A stretch of 40,053 nt of DNA from NCBI RefSeq assembly GCF_000003605.2, contig NW_003134860.1, positions 56,840 through 96,892 of the forward strand, given 5' to 3'. Of this stretch, positions 1 through 11,289 are shown piece after piece. The notes under the pieces are model-generated. The model was not told the DNA's origin, searched no databases, and was given only the letters and a program-made list of their open reading frames with translations. This DNA comes from Saccoglossus kowalevskii (Eukaryota > Hemichordata > Enteropneusta > Harrimaniidae). Every line of letters starts with the position of its first letter. Position 1 is the stretch's first letter. The position numbers and the translations under genes are program-made.

Positions 1-356
1 CAGCGTCACATAGAATTAAATGAGAATGATATCTTCATCACAGATCATCATCATACATGCTTATAATTTATCATCTAAATCTTTGTCATTCCTTATACAG
101 ACAAATTTCAGTTAGACATGTGCAAAAAGAAATGTGGAATATAGGGACTGTCATTCACCTTTCCACAATCAAACATATTTTACTTATTGGAGTATTGAAA
201 GTACTTTGAACTACAGCAAAATGTAGTTTTGTGATGAGGTACATGGAGCTCTGTAGACAAGTCAATTAATGATGACAGAACAACTTATTATAGTCTATTG
301 ATGTTGCGATATACTCTAAAGAGCTGATCTAATTATTTACTCTCTTCTATTTTCAG
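1..356 (+). other. NIPBL intron (3' part)
   Basis: AT-rich non-coding sequence with no long open frame, ending in a pyrimidine tract (ctcttctattttcag) directly before the first recognised NIPBL exon. I see no repeat or RNA gene in it. Confidence 0.7.
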
Positions 357-503
357 AAAAACCAACTAGGTCTGTTAGTATATGTGGCTGATAATCTTGC
401 ATATTTCCCATATAATGTTCATGATGAACCCTTATTTATTATGCATTATATAGAAATCATTGTATCGGTATCTGGTGCAAATTTATTACAATCGTTTAAA
501 GAG
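357..503 (+). CDS. NIPBL: NIPBL exon: end of the HEAT-repeat domain
   Basis: 147 nt, phase 0 in and out, 49 codons. The acceptor is tattttcag at 348-356 and the donor is gtgag at 504. Only one frame is open; the other two hit stops early. This is the best-conserved piece of the gene in the window. Confidence 0.93.
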
Positions 504-3500
504 GTGAGTAGAACCCGGAGTCTCTATTTCTCAATTCTTAGAAATTCCCTAATGATGTTTTGACAGCTATAGCATTCAAGATTACCAACAAAATGCTTGA
601 AAGTCTGCCAGGCAACCGATTTCTAAAAAAGGTGTTTGTAGGTACTTGCATCTTTGCAGAAAAGTGTAAATAAAATGAATACATGTCACATTGCTCATTT
701 TGTGTATGAAAATCTAAATACTACCGGGTTCTGCCGTAAATTCGCCCATCTGAAAAATCGCCCTGGCCGGTTTCACGGCTGGTGGGCCCTTATTTAGCGT
801 TCAAATTTTCAAAAAAATACCGGATTCGACTCATACTCCGCCCTGGGCGATCTTATGGAGGATTCAATTTTTTTTTATAAAAATGTGGACCAAAAGAGCG
901 CCGGGGCGATGTTGTGGCAGATATTACGAAGCCCGTCTTGTCCGGGAAAATAACCCTGCATTTATAAAAATGGTCTCAGAAAATGTTTAGAAAAAATAAT
1001 GTTTCGCGTTGACCAAATATAATCATGCAAAGTATAAATTCAAAGCGTTTTAATACATTGGTGAGAGATCACATTACGTGAACAAGAAAGAAAAGCAAGC
1101 CAAAGTCGAAACGGGGTGCATCATGGACATGACACAACATACGCTTGCGACAACCGAGTAATCAGCGAAATCATTTTGGCTGCAATTGAACTTCAAGTAC
1201 TTCTTTACAAACTGTTGCTGTGCGGCGATACTGCTGACATCAAGTGTGTGTTGACCGAAGTGTGACCCCAAGTCGCGCACTGAACTGGCACGTTACCGTA
1301 GCAACCTTTTTCTTTCGTGCTCCGCGCGTCGGTTTAGTAAAAAAATTTATTATATCTGACGATACTGTAATCACATAACTTGTCTGCAACTCTGGCTTTG
1401 AATATATCAACATCGTTTACTTGGTGCGCTGCTTTTCTAATGACACAAATTTGTTTACAGTATTGTACCGGCTCTGAATATTTCAACTTTGTAATGCTTT
1501 CATAATAATTGCGCAAACTCAAGTAATTTATATTATCGACTATATAATACGTTGCACTCGTAATAATTACGCAAACATAAACATGGGCGCATTTAAATCC
1601 TAGTAGTCAGGTGTCTTGTGATTCATCGATGTTCCCAATGGTGAATTATTTTATTCAAAATGAAGTGAATATGTAATATAATAAACTCTGGGCAGCGCAC
1701 TTCGATCGCATTATTCACGTACATTTCGACTGATCTCTACTAACCATGTGTTTGAATTACGTGCGGCATTGGGCAATGACCTCCAGAATTCACTAATATT
1801 CAAATTTGGGTCACCCAGCTTCACCCAAATTAATATAGTTACCTATCATTTGTTCAAAAAATCTTTCAACTCTCACAAATACCACAAATGCGAAGAGTTT
1901 ACTGAAAGGGAACGTCTTTTTTGGACAAAAAAACATGTCAAATACAGGATTATGTATGCAAGGTTAGATTTCTAGAACGTACATGACCGCTCAATTTTTT
2001 TTATTTTTAATAATCATGTCGCAGGTGAAATGCAGGAGACATTTTAGTTCGCCAATTTCCTGTTTACCGATCTTTAACTTTTTGTCAAGAGTGCGATACA
2101 GACAAAGATTAAACATTAACGATACCTACCGTTGTCAAATCAACCAAGAGGCTCGAATCAGGAAGGCTTGGGTATTTCAAACTTCGTAAATAGCATTCAT
2201 TTCAAGCGCAGACTTTATTTGAATGTAATAAACATAAGGGAACTGACCATTACCACCCAGCCGGTTTCCTGTGAGTTTGACTCGGTTTACCGTACCGGTC
2301 ATTGCTTTACCGTACCGGCCGGTGCTTCACTGTACCGGCTGGACAATTACCGTACTGATAAGACCAATACCGACTATTTATCACCTTCGATTAATGAATG
2401 CATGATAAACAAAGCCCCGGTAACTGATCGACACCCTGCCGGTAACCGTGAGTCATGCATAAATTAATTGGGCATTTTGCAAACAATAAGAATTTTTTTT
2501 TTACCCATTGAAAAGAACATGACTTGTACAACAGAGTGTTACGTCCCAGTCGACTAGAGGACTCGATGGTTTAATGATTTGTTTGTATTTGTCAGTAGCT
2601 CACACAGTAGAAAGAAAGTCGGACAACCATCGAAATACAAATAAATAAATTAAATAAAAAAGTCTTTCTGAATTTCTTCGCATGTGTTTTTTTCAATATA
2701 TGTGTGTTATTCACATATTCATGATCGCCTGTAACGCTATACAACGACAGTCCTACATAGTAGTTTACCCTCGACGTTGAATAAAACGTCCGAACCTGTC
2801 GCATGAATTCGATGATACTTGCATAATGTGTTAGCGTGACTCGCTTGGCCGAGCTCACATGTATTTAAATTCGGGCTTTGGCATTCAAAAATCTGTTTTG
2901 ATACTTTGACTATAATACGCGCAACGCGTGCACGTAGTCCAGATAAAATTTGAGTGCGTAAAACGGAATTTGACCTTGCTCTAGGTCAACATTTTTCCAT
3001 TGCTTTTCGACCTCATTTTGTGATTTTGTTTATGGAATTGACCCAACATATTTACACACCCCCTCCAACAATCCCCAATGTAACTTTATTATAACAAAAC
3101 AAAACAGAGTGTGCAAGTGTGCCAGTATATCTCTTTTTGGAACATGTGATTGGCCCTGAAAAGGGTCGTTTGGTTTGGAGCAGAATACGATTTAGACTGG
3201 AAAGGTCGGGACTTTTTTTTTGTTTTAAAAAAAATATATATAATTACAGCCAATACAAAGTCAGCTTGGACATTCAGTTGTGAGACATGACAAAATAAAC
3301 AGTGCCAGCCATGGAGTTTGCGAATGAAAGAACAAAATAAACGCAATCAAACGCACCGACCATGCGCGTTGAAAATAAACTAATAGAACGTGTTGCGATG
3401 AGAAATCTCTCCTGCATCTATCATTCACGCAAACGCACACACATGCTATTTTCGTATGTTGAATACGTTGGCAACGTCGTCAAATATATAGCCCAATCAC

Positions 3501-6500
3501 TGAATAAAAAAACATCCAAGCACACGTGCACTGGCGTCAGATGAAGTGAAAAAAATGAAAACAAAATTACGTCTGCACTGTGCATTTGTAACAATAACCA
3601 AAACCATTAGGTTACATGCCAAAACTACCGACTCAGGATTCATCATACACAAATATAGCCACTTTCATGGAACTGTTATTTTTGTAATCCACTTTGTTGG
3701 CTCAGTTGATTTGAGTGCACTAACCCCAATTTTAAAATAAAAATATTGTATAAAATAAAGACACAGTCATATATCCATCATTTGATTCTTCCAAAGTTGC
3801 GTTGACAACGACGGGACACCTTGGTGAAGCTCTCATTTTCACCATGGACGTACTGGGAGCTCCATGGTCTCACAAAAATCACATGTAGCATTATCACGCA
3901 CAACTTGAATGTAAATATTATGCAATAATAATGGTAAAGTTTAATCTCTGACAAATAAAAAGACGCAACAAATTGAACTGGTGGTGTATATGACCTCGAA
4001 AGCTACTGCATAGCAAACATGAACAAAATGATTTATAAACAGACTATAACTACAAACGAAACAAATTCTACTCAAATTAATTCTACAGTTTTGCTTTCTC
4101 TGGCGATCCTGTGCATAAAACTGAAATTTAAACAGGTCGGCATTTTACCGGTAAACCGGAAAATCAATGCATAAATTAACTTGTCAGAAGTGTAAATTGC
4201 CTCCTGCCAGTACCATAACGGCCTTGCGGGTACGGCTTATGACCTTCGGGTACGGTAAAGCAGCGACCGGTACGGTAAAGAAACGCAATTATTTTTAGCG
4301 TCATATTTGAAATAGCGCGCTCGATGCAAGATGTCGGACGGGAAAATTGGGGTCTGTAAAAATGTTTGTTGGTTCAGTCAGGCAATGTGTGGACCAAAAC
4401 ATCGCCCACTATTTGAAACATCGCCCATGGGCGGGGTTTAGGATGGGCAGGGTATCAGCCGAATCCGGTATCATCAAATATTTTTTGGGGGCTTATATTT
4501 TCATTGAAAAATTCACCTACACCGATTTTCAACGCCGGCAGTTGGACCACCCAAACTAAAAGAAACTATTACAGTAGCTAATCTAAAATTTTATACATTT
4601 TTTTCTTGCTGGATTAAAAAGTAGATAGCGCATCTTTATCCAAAAAAACCACATTAACGAACCTCGTGCGCCAAATACAATTATTTTGTTTCATTTTATT
4701 AGTAAAAGACGTTTCAAATAAAAACGAACTGCAACTGCATTGCTTAGTAATACCGTACCCGACTGCGTTAGCGCCCATGCCCGGGCAAGCGCCCACCCCC
4801 CACTTTTGTGCAATTTTTATATTTGGGGTCACATTCGGCAAAGCGCCCACCCTTCAAAATGCAACTAATTTAAAACTTGGTCTTGCGTAACGAATCTTGG
4901 TAATCGTTTTTATAAATGCGTAGAACACGGTAACCGTGCGTAAACTACGCTTGGACAATGACCTGTTAATACATGTAGAATGCGGTAAATATTTCATGCC
5001 ATATACAGTTTACCTCTCATTATATATACCTGTCGTTTATTCGCTGAAGTCAATTCCAACAGATCGTACTTCGACATCGATAATTCATTTCCGCATTGCG
5101 TTACCGGAAAGTCTTCAGGAATTTCCGAAGAATTGCGTCAGTACAACACAGCATTGTGATTGGTTAATAACCAACTTGACCCATTAGGTCAAAGGACGCC
5201 GCTGCAGGTGAAATCTGCAAATGCATCATGGCGGAAAGTGATTTTCATCGAGAGTTTGTCAGTGGAGATAATATGACAATTTTGACTTAGACTGTGTTCC
5301 AACAGACTCAAATGTTTTTAATTTCGTAAATTCTGGTGGTACGTAATAAAATGTGCATATTTTTTGTGATCATTTCTGTTTCTTCATTGTGAAAATCAAT
5401 GACGACTCAACTAATTTTGTAATTTGATTTCCCTCAAAGACGTAATCTGTCACCTGATGAATCAAATTTTTCAATTGCACTCTTTTTCGAGGGGGGTGCT
5501 CGGGTAAGCGCCCACCCCTAAAAAATCATGATTTTCTGAGTTGAGGCCCCTGGGCGCTAACGCGGTCGAGTACGGTAGTAGAAAGTGATCACGGTATCGC
5601 AATCCGGTCATGCTGCATTTTACAATTGTTGATTATTACCTAGTAATGATTATACTAACGTGCAAAAAATATAATTTTGTTGAATTTTATTGAATGCAAA
5701 TAAATTTCAACTTGTTCCATCGTAAGCGAATGATTCCGATCGCATTTTCAGCGCTCGATGCTGTAGAAATGAATATCCGTCATGTTTTAACATGAAATGG
5801 TGTTCTTTGACCCGAAAGGTCAAATCGATAATTTACCAATGAAAACGATGGATGATGCCAATGTGTTCAAAATACCATAGCTCATTTAAATATGTTAATG
5901 TTATTGAACGCAACACGGAAGGAATTTGTCGATGTTTTTGTACGATCTTTTGGCTTGGATTTTGATGGAAAAGCGGCATGATTTTTTTTTAAATAAAAAA
6001 ATTTTTTGTTTTCCAAAGATAAACTGAGCATTTGAATATAATTCAACATTGTTTACAGTGATAACAGCTCATTGTCAAAACAAAGCTAACCCATTCGCGC
6101 TAGTCGCAATAAACATCAATACTTTTGAATTGGCGTCAATGACTGCGGCGAAACTTTTAGGCATCAGAAAAGATTAAAATAACACCTTTAAAAAAACTGC
6201 CGAAAAATCGCCCTGGGCGGTTTCTTGGTCCCAATTTATTTATTTTTAAACCCAAACTGCCGTTTAACAGCCCTGGGCGAATTTACGGCAGAATCCGGTA
6301 ATCTTGTAAAATTGTAGTAGTCCAGTTTGGATACTAATATTGGAAAATGGTACCCCAAGGACGAGATTTACTAGTTTGTGTCTGTGTGATACTTCAAATT
6401 TTGAGTTCTGGCACCAATAGCAATAGATTTTAACATTTGTGGCTAACATTTTCTAAATTGCCCAAGGAACACAATGACATGTATCTTCACACTAACCATT

Positions 6501-8647
6501 CAACTTTACATAATTTAAACTTTTTTATTTTGCAGTGTTTGTTCAGGTCAAAATCAGTTCAACAAAATGCTCAGCAAAATGGTTCTAGACCACCTTCTAG
6601 AACAAGCAATGGTGCTAAATCCCCAGAGCCAGAGCCAGAGCCACAACCAGAGCAGGAACCGGAACCAGAACCTGAAACTGAAAGGGAGCAGGAACCAATG
6701 CCTCTACCAGAAAACGAGAATGACATCAAGAATGAAAATGAAAATGTGGGTGAAAATGAAGTTGTACCACAACCAGACGCAGAACCTGTGCTTGTGCCAG
6801 TACTCTTAGATGATGAGGATGAAGTTGACATTGATCTTCTCATGCGTAAGTATTAATGGTGGTGCATCTAGACAAGTTTATCAAGGCATTTGTCAAGTGT
6901 GTGTAAATTTTTCTTCTGTAGGTTTACAAACACAAATTTGGTGCAGTCAAAAACTGTTCCCAGGCATTCAACCTAATAGAGATGAACAAAATGTTTCAAT
7001 AGTGTCACATGATCTAAAATGAAATGTTCACTGCTAAATTAAAAAAATTGTAACAGTTCCTGACTGAAATTCATGAATATTTGTCTCCCAGGGAAACTGG
7101 TGGACAATGTGGTTGACAGTATTCTTTCATTTCATACGAGTATATCTGGATGGTCAGTATATCAGTGAATTCTTATCTTTTTATATTACATTGTTTTTTA
7201 GAAAGGATACCAGAAAATCCTAAAGCTCTTCTGGACTGTTGTGCTGCTTCTCAAGCGTGCATGGTTCTACTTGTTCTTAAACAACATCTGAAGGACACTT
7301 TTGGATTTAGAGACAGGTAATATAAAAATATTTATCTTTAATATTATAATATTCACACAAAATGTGTGTGATATGGTACACTGCATTTCTGTGTCAGAAG
7401 TACATGTAATACAACACACTTCATATGTTATGGCATATTTTCTTTGTTCTTCACATCAAAATTCAAAATGGCTATTTTCCTTCAATGAATGTTTCATGAT
7501 CCAATTCAAGATGGCTGAATGGTAGACATTTAAATCTAATTATCCACTGTGGTTGAATTCGTGTTTTGTTCTTAGCTTCATGCATATTAGGCTATGTACG
7601 TAGCCAGTAACTATATGTAACATTGGTCTTTGCATGGTATCTTATACTTTTCTGCATTATTTACAGCACTATTCACAGGTATTCCCCTACTGAGGCAGCC
7701 AAGGTGTATGACAAAGCACTCAACAGGAAGCATGGGTTGACCTTTAACCCTGAACGAGCTTTACAGTTTTTGAGGCAAGGCGTTCCACAAGTGCCACTTT
7801 CGGATGAAGCAAAGAAAGATATTGTTTCTGAATACCTGGATGTAAGTTTGTTTTGAGAACATGGCTATTCAAATTATTTTACATAATGTTTAATGGACAG
7901 ATAATAAATTTATTGTTGCAATCTGTGCAAATTAATCAGGGATGAAAAGTGCATCACACTTAAAATCAACTAGATTGTAATTGAAGGTTATTATAGAAAT
8001 AATGGTGTCAAATTGTAAAATTTTACTAACAGCTGCTTTCAATATAAAATTAATTCAAGGATTCAACAATCATATAATCTTATATCAAACACTTATTTAT
8101 CTAATCTTTCATTTGTATAATAGTTCAAAGCATTGATGGAGATGTTGGATCCTGCTGAAGATGAAGAAGAAACTGGCAGAGCTAGTCCCAAAATTGCAGA
8201 AGCAACTAATGCCAGAACACCACAACCTACAACTGGATCTGCATGTGGTACTGCCAGTCCAGGAGGAGCAGACCAACCAAATGCAACAGATAATAAAGAT
8301 GAAAATAATACGGGTAAACAAGAGACAACGACTGTGGATCTAGCTGCTCCTATACAAAGTCTAGTTACGAATATTGGATTAGACAGGACACCGTATCCAT
8401 ACAACCTGCAGGTAATTTCTCATACTGATAGCTGATAATAGCAACAAATTAGCGTGTGAAATATCTATTGAACCCGGTAGGAACTAATGTATCTTGCATG
8501 TCTGTACCTTGCATGTGTTTAACCAGAGCTAAAATGATTAATAACTTTCCACGACAGGTTACAAAGCATCCAAAGAGATCAAAACCGAAGCCAAAGCCAA
8601 AGCCAAAGAAACCAAGACACAGAAAGAGGAAAAGAATATCCTTTTGA
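357..8647 (+). CDS. NIPBL: Nipped-B/NIPBL cohesin loader, C-terminal part (5' end outside window)
   Basis: Six coding exons: 357-503, 6536-6845, 7202-7316, 7667-7841, 8124-8411 and 8558-8647 (stop TGA 8645-8647). All have GT-AG borders and matching phases, giving 374 residues. NIPBL with MAU2 loads cohesin onto chromatin in the nucleus. Exon 1 encodes the end of the HEAT-repeat C-terminal domain (DNLAYFPY, EPLFIMHYI, SVSGANLLQSFKE), closely matching vertebrate NIPBL. Exon 2 is a Glu/Pro-rich low-complexity linker ending in an acidic patch (DDEDEVDIDLL). Exon 3 has LLVLKQHLK. Exon 4 has RYSPTEAAKVYDKALNRK, the counterpart of the vertebrate KYSPSESAKVYDKAINRK. Exon 5 starts with FKALMEMLDPAEDEEE and becomes Ser/Thr/Asn-rich. 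Exon 6 is a Lys/Pro/Arg tail. Identity rests on recalled family sequence. The upstream exons lie outside the window. Confidence 0.93.
818..4470. mobile_element. Element B: 3.65-kb inverted-repeat element nested in A
   Basis: The left end at 818-843 and the reverse complement of 4445-4470 share about 22 of 26 bases, beginning with TACCGGATTCG and ending in GCCC. TA lies at both outer ends. GCGCC/GGGCGAT motifs and a GTGGACCAAAA motif recur near both ends. It contains element D. No transposase is visible. Confidence 0.5.
2288..4277. mobile_element. Element D: 2-kb inverted-repeat element nested in B
   Basis: 2286-2318 pairs with the reverse complement of 4247-4279 with about three mismatches in 33. 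Each arm contains two copies of TTTACCGTACCGG-like sequence, with further TACCGG/TACGG copies inward (2331-2358 and 4210-4235). Several short open frames inside encode nothing recognisable. It is likely a non-autonomous DNA transposon related to A-C by its ACCG ends. Confidence 0.5.
4751..5577. mobile_element. Element C: 827-bp inverted-repeat element nested in A
   Basis: 4751-4777 and the reverse complement of 5551-5577 match at 25 of 27 bases (TACCGTAC, then CGAC, then GCGTTAGCGCCCA). Subterminal GCGCCCACCCC repeats occur on both sides (4789-4800, 5508-5519). The outer TA dinucleotides fit a TA target duplication. No coding capacity was seen. Confidence 0.6.
6536..6845 (+). CDS. NIPBL: NIPBL exon: Glu/Pro-rich linker
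   Basis: 310 nt, phase 0 in, phase 1 out. The acceptor is ttttattttgcag and the donor is gtaag at 6846. It encodes a Gln/Asn-rich start, then an EPEPEP/QPEQEP run, an Asn/Glu run and an acidic end. Vertebrate NIPBL has a Ser/Lys/Asp-rich charged linker at this position, so the location is conserved but the sequence is not. The EP run is likely a length-variable coding microsatellite. Confidence 0.85.
8558..8647 (+). CDS. NIPBL: NIPBL terminal exon: basic tail
   Basis: 90 nt ending in TGA. The acceptor is ccacgacag. It encodes a Lys/Pro/Arg tail with a KPKPKPKPKK run and KKPRHRKRKR, which fits a nuclear-localisation or nucleic-acid-binding tail. It joins the previous exon in phase 0. A potential AATAAA lies only 15 nt after the stop, at 8662-8667. 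Confidence 0.75.
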   Translation, partial: VTKHPKRSKPKPKPKPKKPRHRKRKRISF

Positions 8648-8661
8648 TAGTGCATGTGTAC

Positions 8662-8667
8662 AATAAA
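8662..8667 (+). terminator. Possible polyadenylation signal for NIPBL
   Basis: AATAAA lies 15 nt after the NIPBL stop codon. This would give an unusually short 3' UTR. Other candidates lie further downstream (for example AATAAA near 9925 and 10370), so the real 3' end is undecided. Confidence 0.3.
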
Positions 8668-8996
8668 TTTATCAATGAAAGGCAAGGTTTTTGAGAAGGG
8701 GAAATGTCTGTCCTTTTTGTGGTGGTGGTGATGTTTAGACACCTGGATTTTTACCTTGTCCATATCGTATATTAAGGGAAAATGTCCATGTTGTGGTTGT
8801 TTTCTTGGGATTACAATAACTAAACAGTTTGTATCCACTTCCCTTCAAACATGGATTTTTATATTAACCAGTTTGGGATCTCAGCTAAGTTAGATTATGG
8901 TACATGTCCTATGTATATTTTTCAAGATATTCATTAAATTTCACTTGTCTTTCTGTGATTACTCAAACAATTTTTATCTGATCATCTTAAATTTGA

Positions 8997-9410
8997 GAAT
9001 CTTGGCGATCACTATGAAAAAGTTCAATTTTGGTGTTATGATGACTTTATTTTTGGTCAGAATTGTTTCCACCTAAATGTTAGCCAATGTTTTCCAATAT
9101 TTAAGAGAATCTTAGCGATCACTATGAAAAAGTTCAATTTTGGTGTTATGATGACTTTATTTTTGGTCAGAATTGTTTCCACCTAAATGTTAGCCAATAT
9201 TTATGGGAATCTTAGCGATCACTATGAAAAAGTTTAATTTTGGTGTTATGATGACTTTATTTTTTTTTTGTCAGAATTGTTTCCACCTAAATGTTAGCCA
9301 ATATTTATGGGAATCTTAGCGATCACTATGAAAAAGTTTAATTTTGGTGTTATGATGACTTTATTTTTGGTCAGAATTGTTTCCACCTAAATGTTAGCCA
9401 ATATTTTCCG
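8997..9410. repeat. Tandem repeat, four ~100-110-bp units
   Basis: Units begin at 8997, 9107, 9207 and 9311 with GAATCTTRGCGATCACTATG and run to TTAGCCAATATTT. Units are nearly identical. Spacing is 110, 100 and 104 because of a differing unit tail and a T-run expansion near 9261. The array lies 350 bp downstream of the NIPBL stop, possibly in its 3' UTR. It has no open frame and no spacers, so it is not a CRISPR array. Confidence 0.92.
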
Positions 9411-11280
9411 CACAAAATCTTTAGATATTATTGCATTGTTTCATGACTTTTATAATCAATTTTGCCGTGCAAAGAAAAGATATTGCATTTTAGTTGGTTT
9501 ATCCATCCATACATTTGTTATTTAATCTGGGTTCTCAATGGACAAGGTTTCTTGATGCTCTTTCAGACATTAATGGATGTACATTGTGAATTTCTCTATT
9601 GTTTTTTCAATTGTATTGATTTTCCCTTAACCCTTGTTACTTTTCTTTGGATGTCAGTGATGGAGACAGCGGTTCCAGTGATCCAGACTTCATTGTGTAA
9701 CCGAGAATGAGAAATCTAGGAACGGGAATATTTATCACAGTACTTTAAAAGTGAATCTAATTCCAAAACTTTAATGTGATTGAAGGATTAAATTTATCTA
9801 TTGTGCTTGCATTTTTGGAGGAACTGAACCTTTTCAAGACTTACTTAATCCTAATCATCGGCTAGAAGAGCCCATGGAACGATAATGATTCAGACATCTA
9901 ACTATCATCTGTGGATTCAAACAATAAATACATTCCGGTCCTAATCAACTTTAATGTCGGATGAAGATATTACCTTTGCGCTGTGGTCAACAATTAGGAA
10001 TGTTGCTCTTTTATGTACAGCAGAATTGAGGGGATGGCTTCAAAAACTTTGCTTAATGAAATGCATGATGTTCACAAACCTCCCCAAATGTCTTATTTCA
10101 GCTGTTTTACTTGTGTACCAGATTCTACCATGAACTCAGTAATACTATTTGTAAATACCATTTTTGTCACATACTTTATTTTGGAGATCATAGTTACTGT
10201 GTTCATCACTTATTCTTTGATTTACACATGAACAATGGGGGAGGCTGTACAGAGATAGCATTTGTGAAGCTAGAAAATTTTACATTGTATGTTTGACATA
10301 TAACTGAACTAGATTTAAACTAGTGTATCATATTGCAACAAATTATACAGCTTTCTTATACTATTTAATAAAAAATACCATTAATTTATGTCTCTTGTAC
10401 TATATAGGACTAAGTTCTTTTTTTGAAAAATGATATGCAATCATAAAAGAATTTAGAATTTGCATCTAAATTATAAAGAAAAAACTGAGACATTTGAATT
10501 CTTTAAAATTGCTATTTTTATTATCAAGGGTTATGTAGCTGTAGATACAAAGTCGCTAATTCTGTAGTTAGAGAAATTTTCCTGTAACTTTTTAAAAAGA
10601 ACATGTTTATACAGTTTATACTGCATCTTATTTTCAATTTTTCCAAGTGTTGAGAAAACTCTGCCACTTTTATGTAAAACATCTGCCAATATTTTAAGAA
10701 TTGGTCCTTATTAAAGTTGTCGTGTTCATGAATTTTCCTTTGTGTTTATCTTCATCAGTGAGGTTATCAGGTTTGGGCTGGCCAAGCCAAACCAAACCAA
10801 ACCAAACCAAACCAAACAGTCTGATTTTTGCCCAAAACATTGATGCACATTTTTGATCTATGGCATAGATAGTCGTGTATTTGAATGTTGCGTCCTGTTC
10901 TTCTTTGCACTGTCTCTATTCTCAGTTGTTCAGTGAACATTTACCAAATCAGTTCACCTTTCTAGAACTTCAATGATAAATTGAGAAAAATTGCCACTTT
11001 TCTATGTACCGGTAAATGTGCTCAAAAATGTCTGTCCTTGGTGTATCTATCAAGATTCTCAATTGGGACAAGGTTGTAATAGTTATGCTATGTTTTATTC
11101 ATGGTTCAACTCTTGGTTGCTAGGAATGCCAGGCATCATTGGTAGAACATGGCAAGTTGATTTGGTGCTATTAAATTCTAGTTCTCCTCTTGTTACACTT
11201 TCAGTAATACACTAGCCAAGCAGTACTTTCAAATAAATTGTTCGGTTGTATATTTTTTTAATGGCTGCTGCTATGTGCAC
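9411..11280. other. Intergenic or 3' UTR sequence with no gene seen
   Basis: AT-rich sequence with scattered AATAAA motifs and only short open frames lacking splice or family support. It includes the AACCA microsatellite listed separately. Part of it may be NIPBL 3' UTR. Confidence 0.5.
10781..10817. repeat. AACCA pentanucleotide microsatellite
   Basis: About six uninterrupted copies of a five-base unit (AACCA/CCAAA register), preceded by an imperfect GGCCAAGCC copy. Confidence 0.9.
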
Positions 11281-11289
11281 ACGTTTGTT

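Larger units (their letters stand above)
722..6300. mobile_element. Element A: 5.6-kb terminal-inverted-repeat element in a NIPBL intron
   Basis: The left end at 722-748 and the reverse complement of 6274-6300 agree at 26 of 27 bases (TACCGG, one variable base, then TTCTGCCGTAAATTCGCCCA split by that base). Both ends begin with TA, compatible with a TA target duplication. Both subterminal regions carry GCCCTGG-type palindromes. No long open frame or recognisable transposase lies inside, so it is either non-autonomous or a composite. It contains elements B, C and D. The inverted repeats are visible directly; the boundaries and superfamily are inference. Confidence 0.6.
504..6535 (+). other. 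Repeat-filled NIPBL intron
   Basis: A 6-kb intron between two well-supported NIPBL exons (donor gtgag at 504, acceptor ttgcag ending at 6535). Most of it is elements A-D. Outside them, 504-721 and 6301-6535 are plain AT-rich sequence. Confidence 0.8.

Noticed and set aside
1334-1522. 62-codon minus-strand frame (YYESITKLKYSEPVQYCKQ) as a transposase piece
   Set aside because: Composition is protein-like, but there is no ATG, no known motif and no continuation.
6571-6843. Minus-strand Ser/Gly repeat open frame
   Set aside because: Antisense shadow of the NIPBL Glu/Pro exon.
8449-8838. 129-residue minus-strand open frame over the NIPBL terminal exon
   Set aside because: Its FGFGFGFG run is the antisense of the KPKPKPK tail. 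No splice or family support.
8997-9410. CRISPR-like array
   Set aside because: Repeats are contiguous, ~100 bp long and lack unique spacers, and the genome is eukaryotic.
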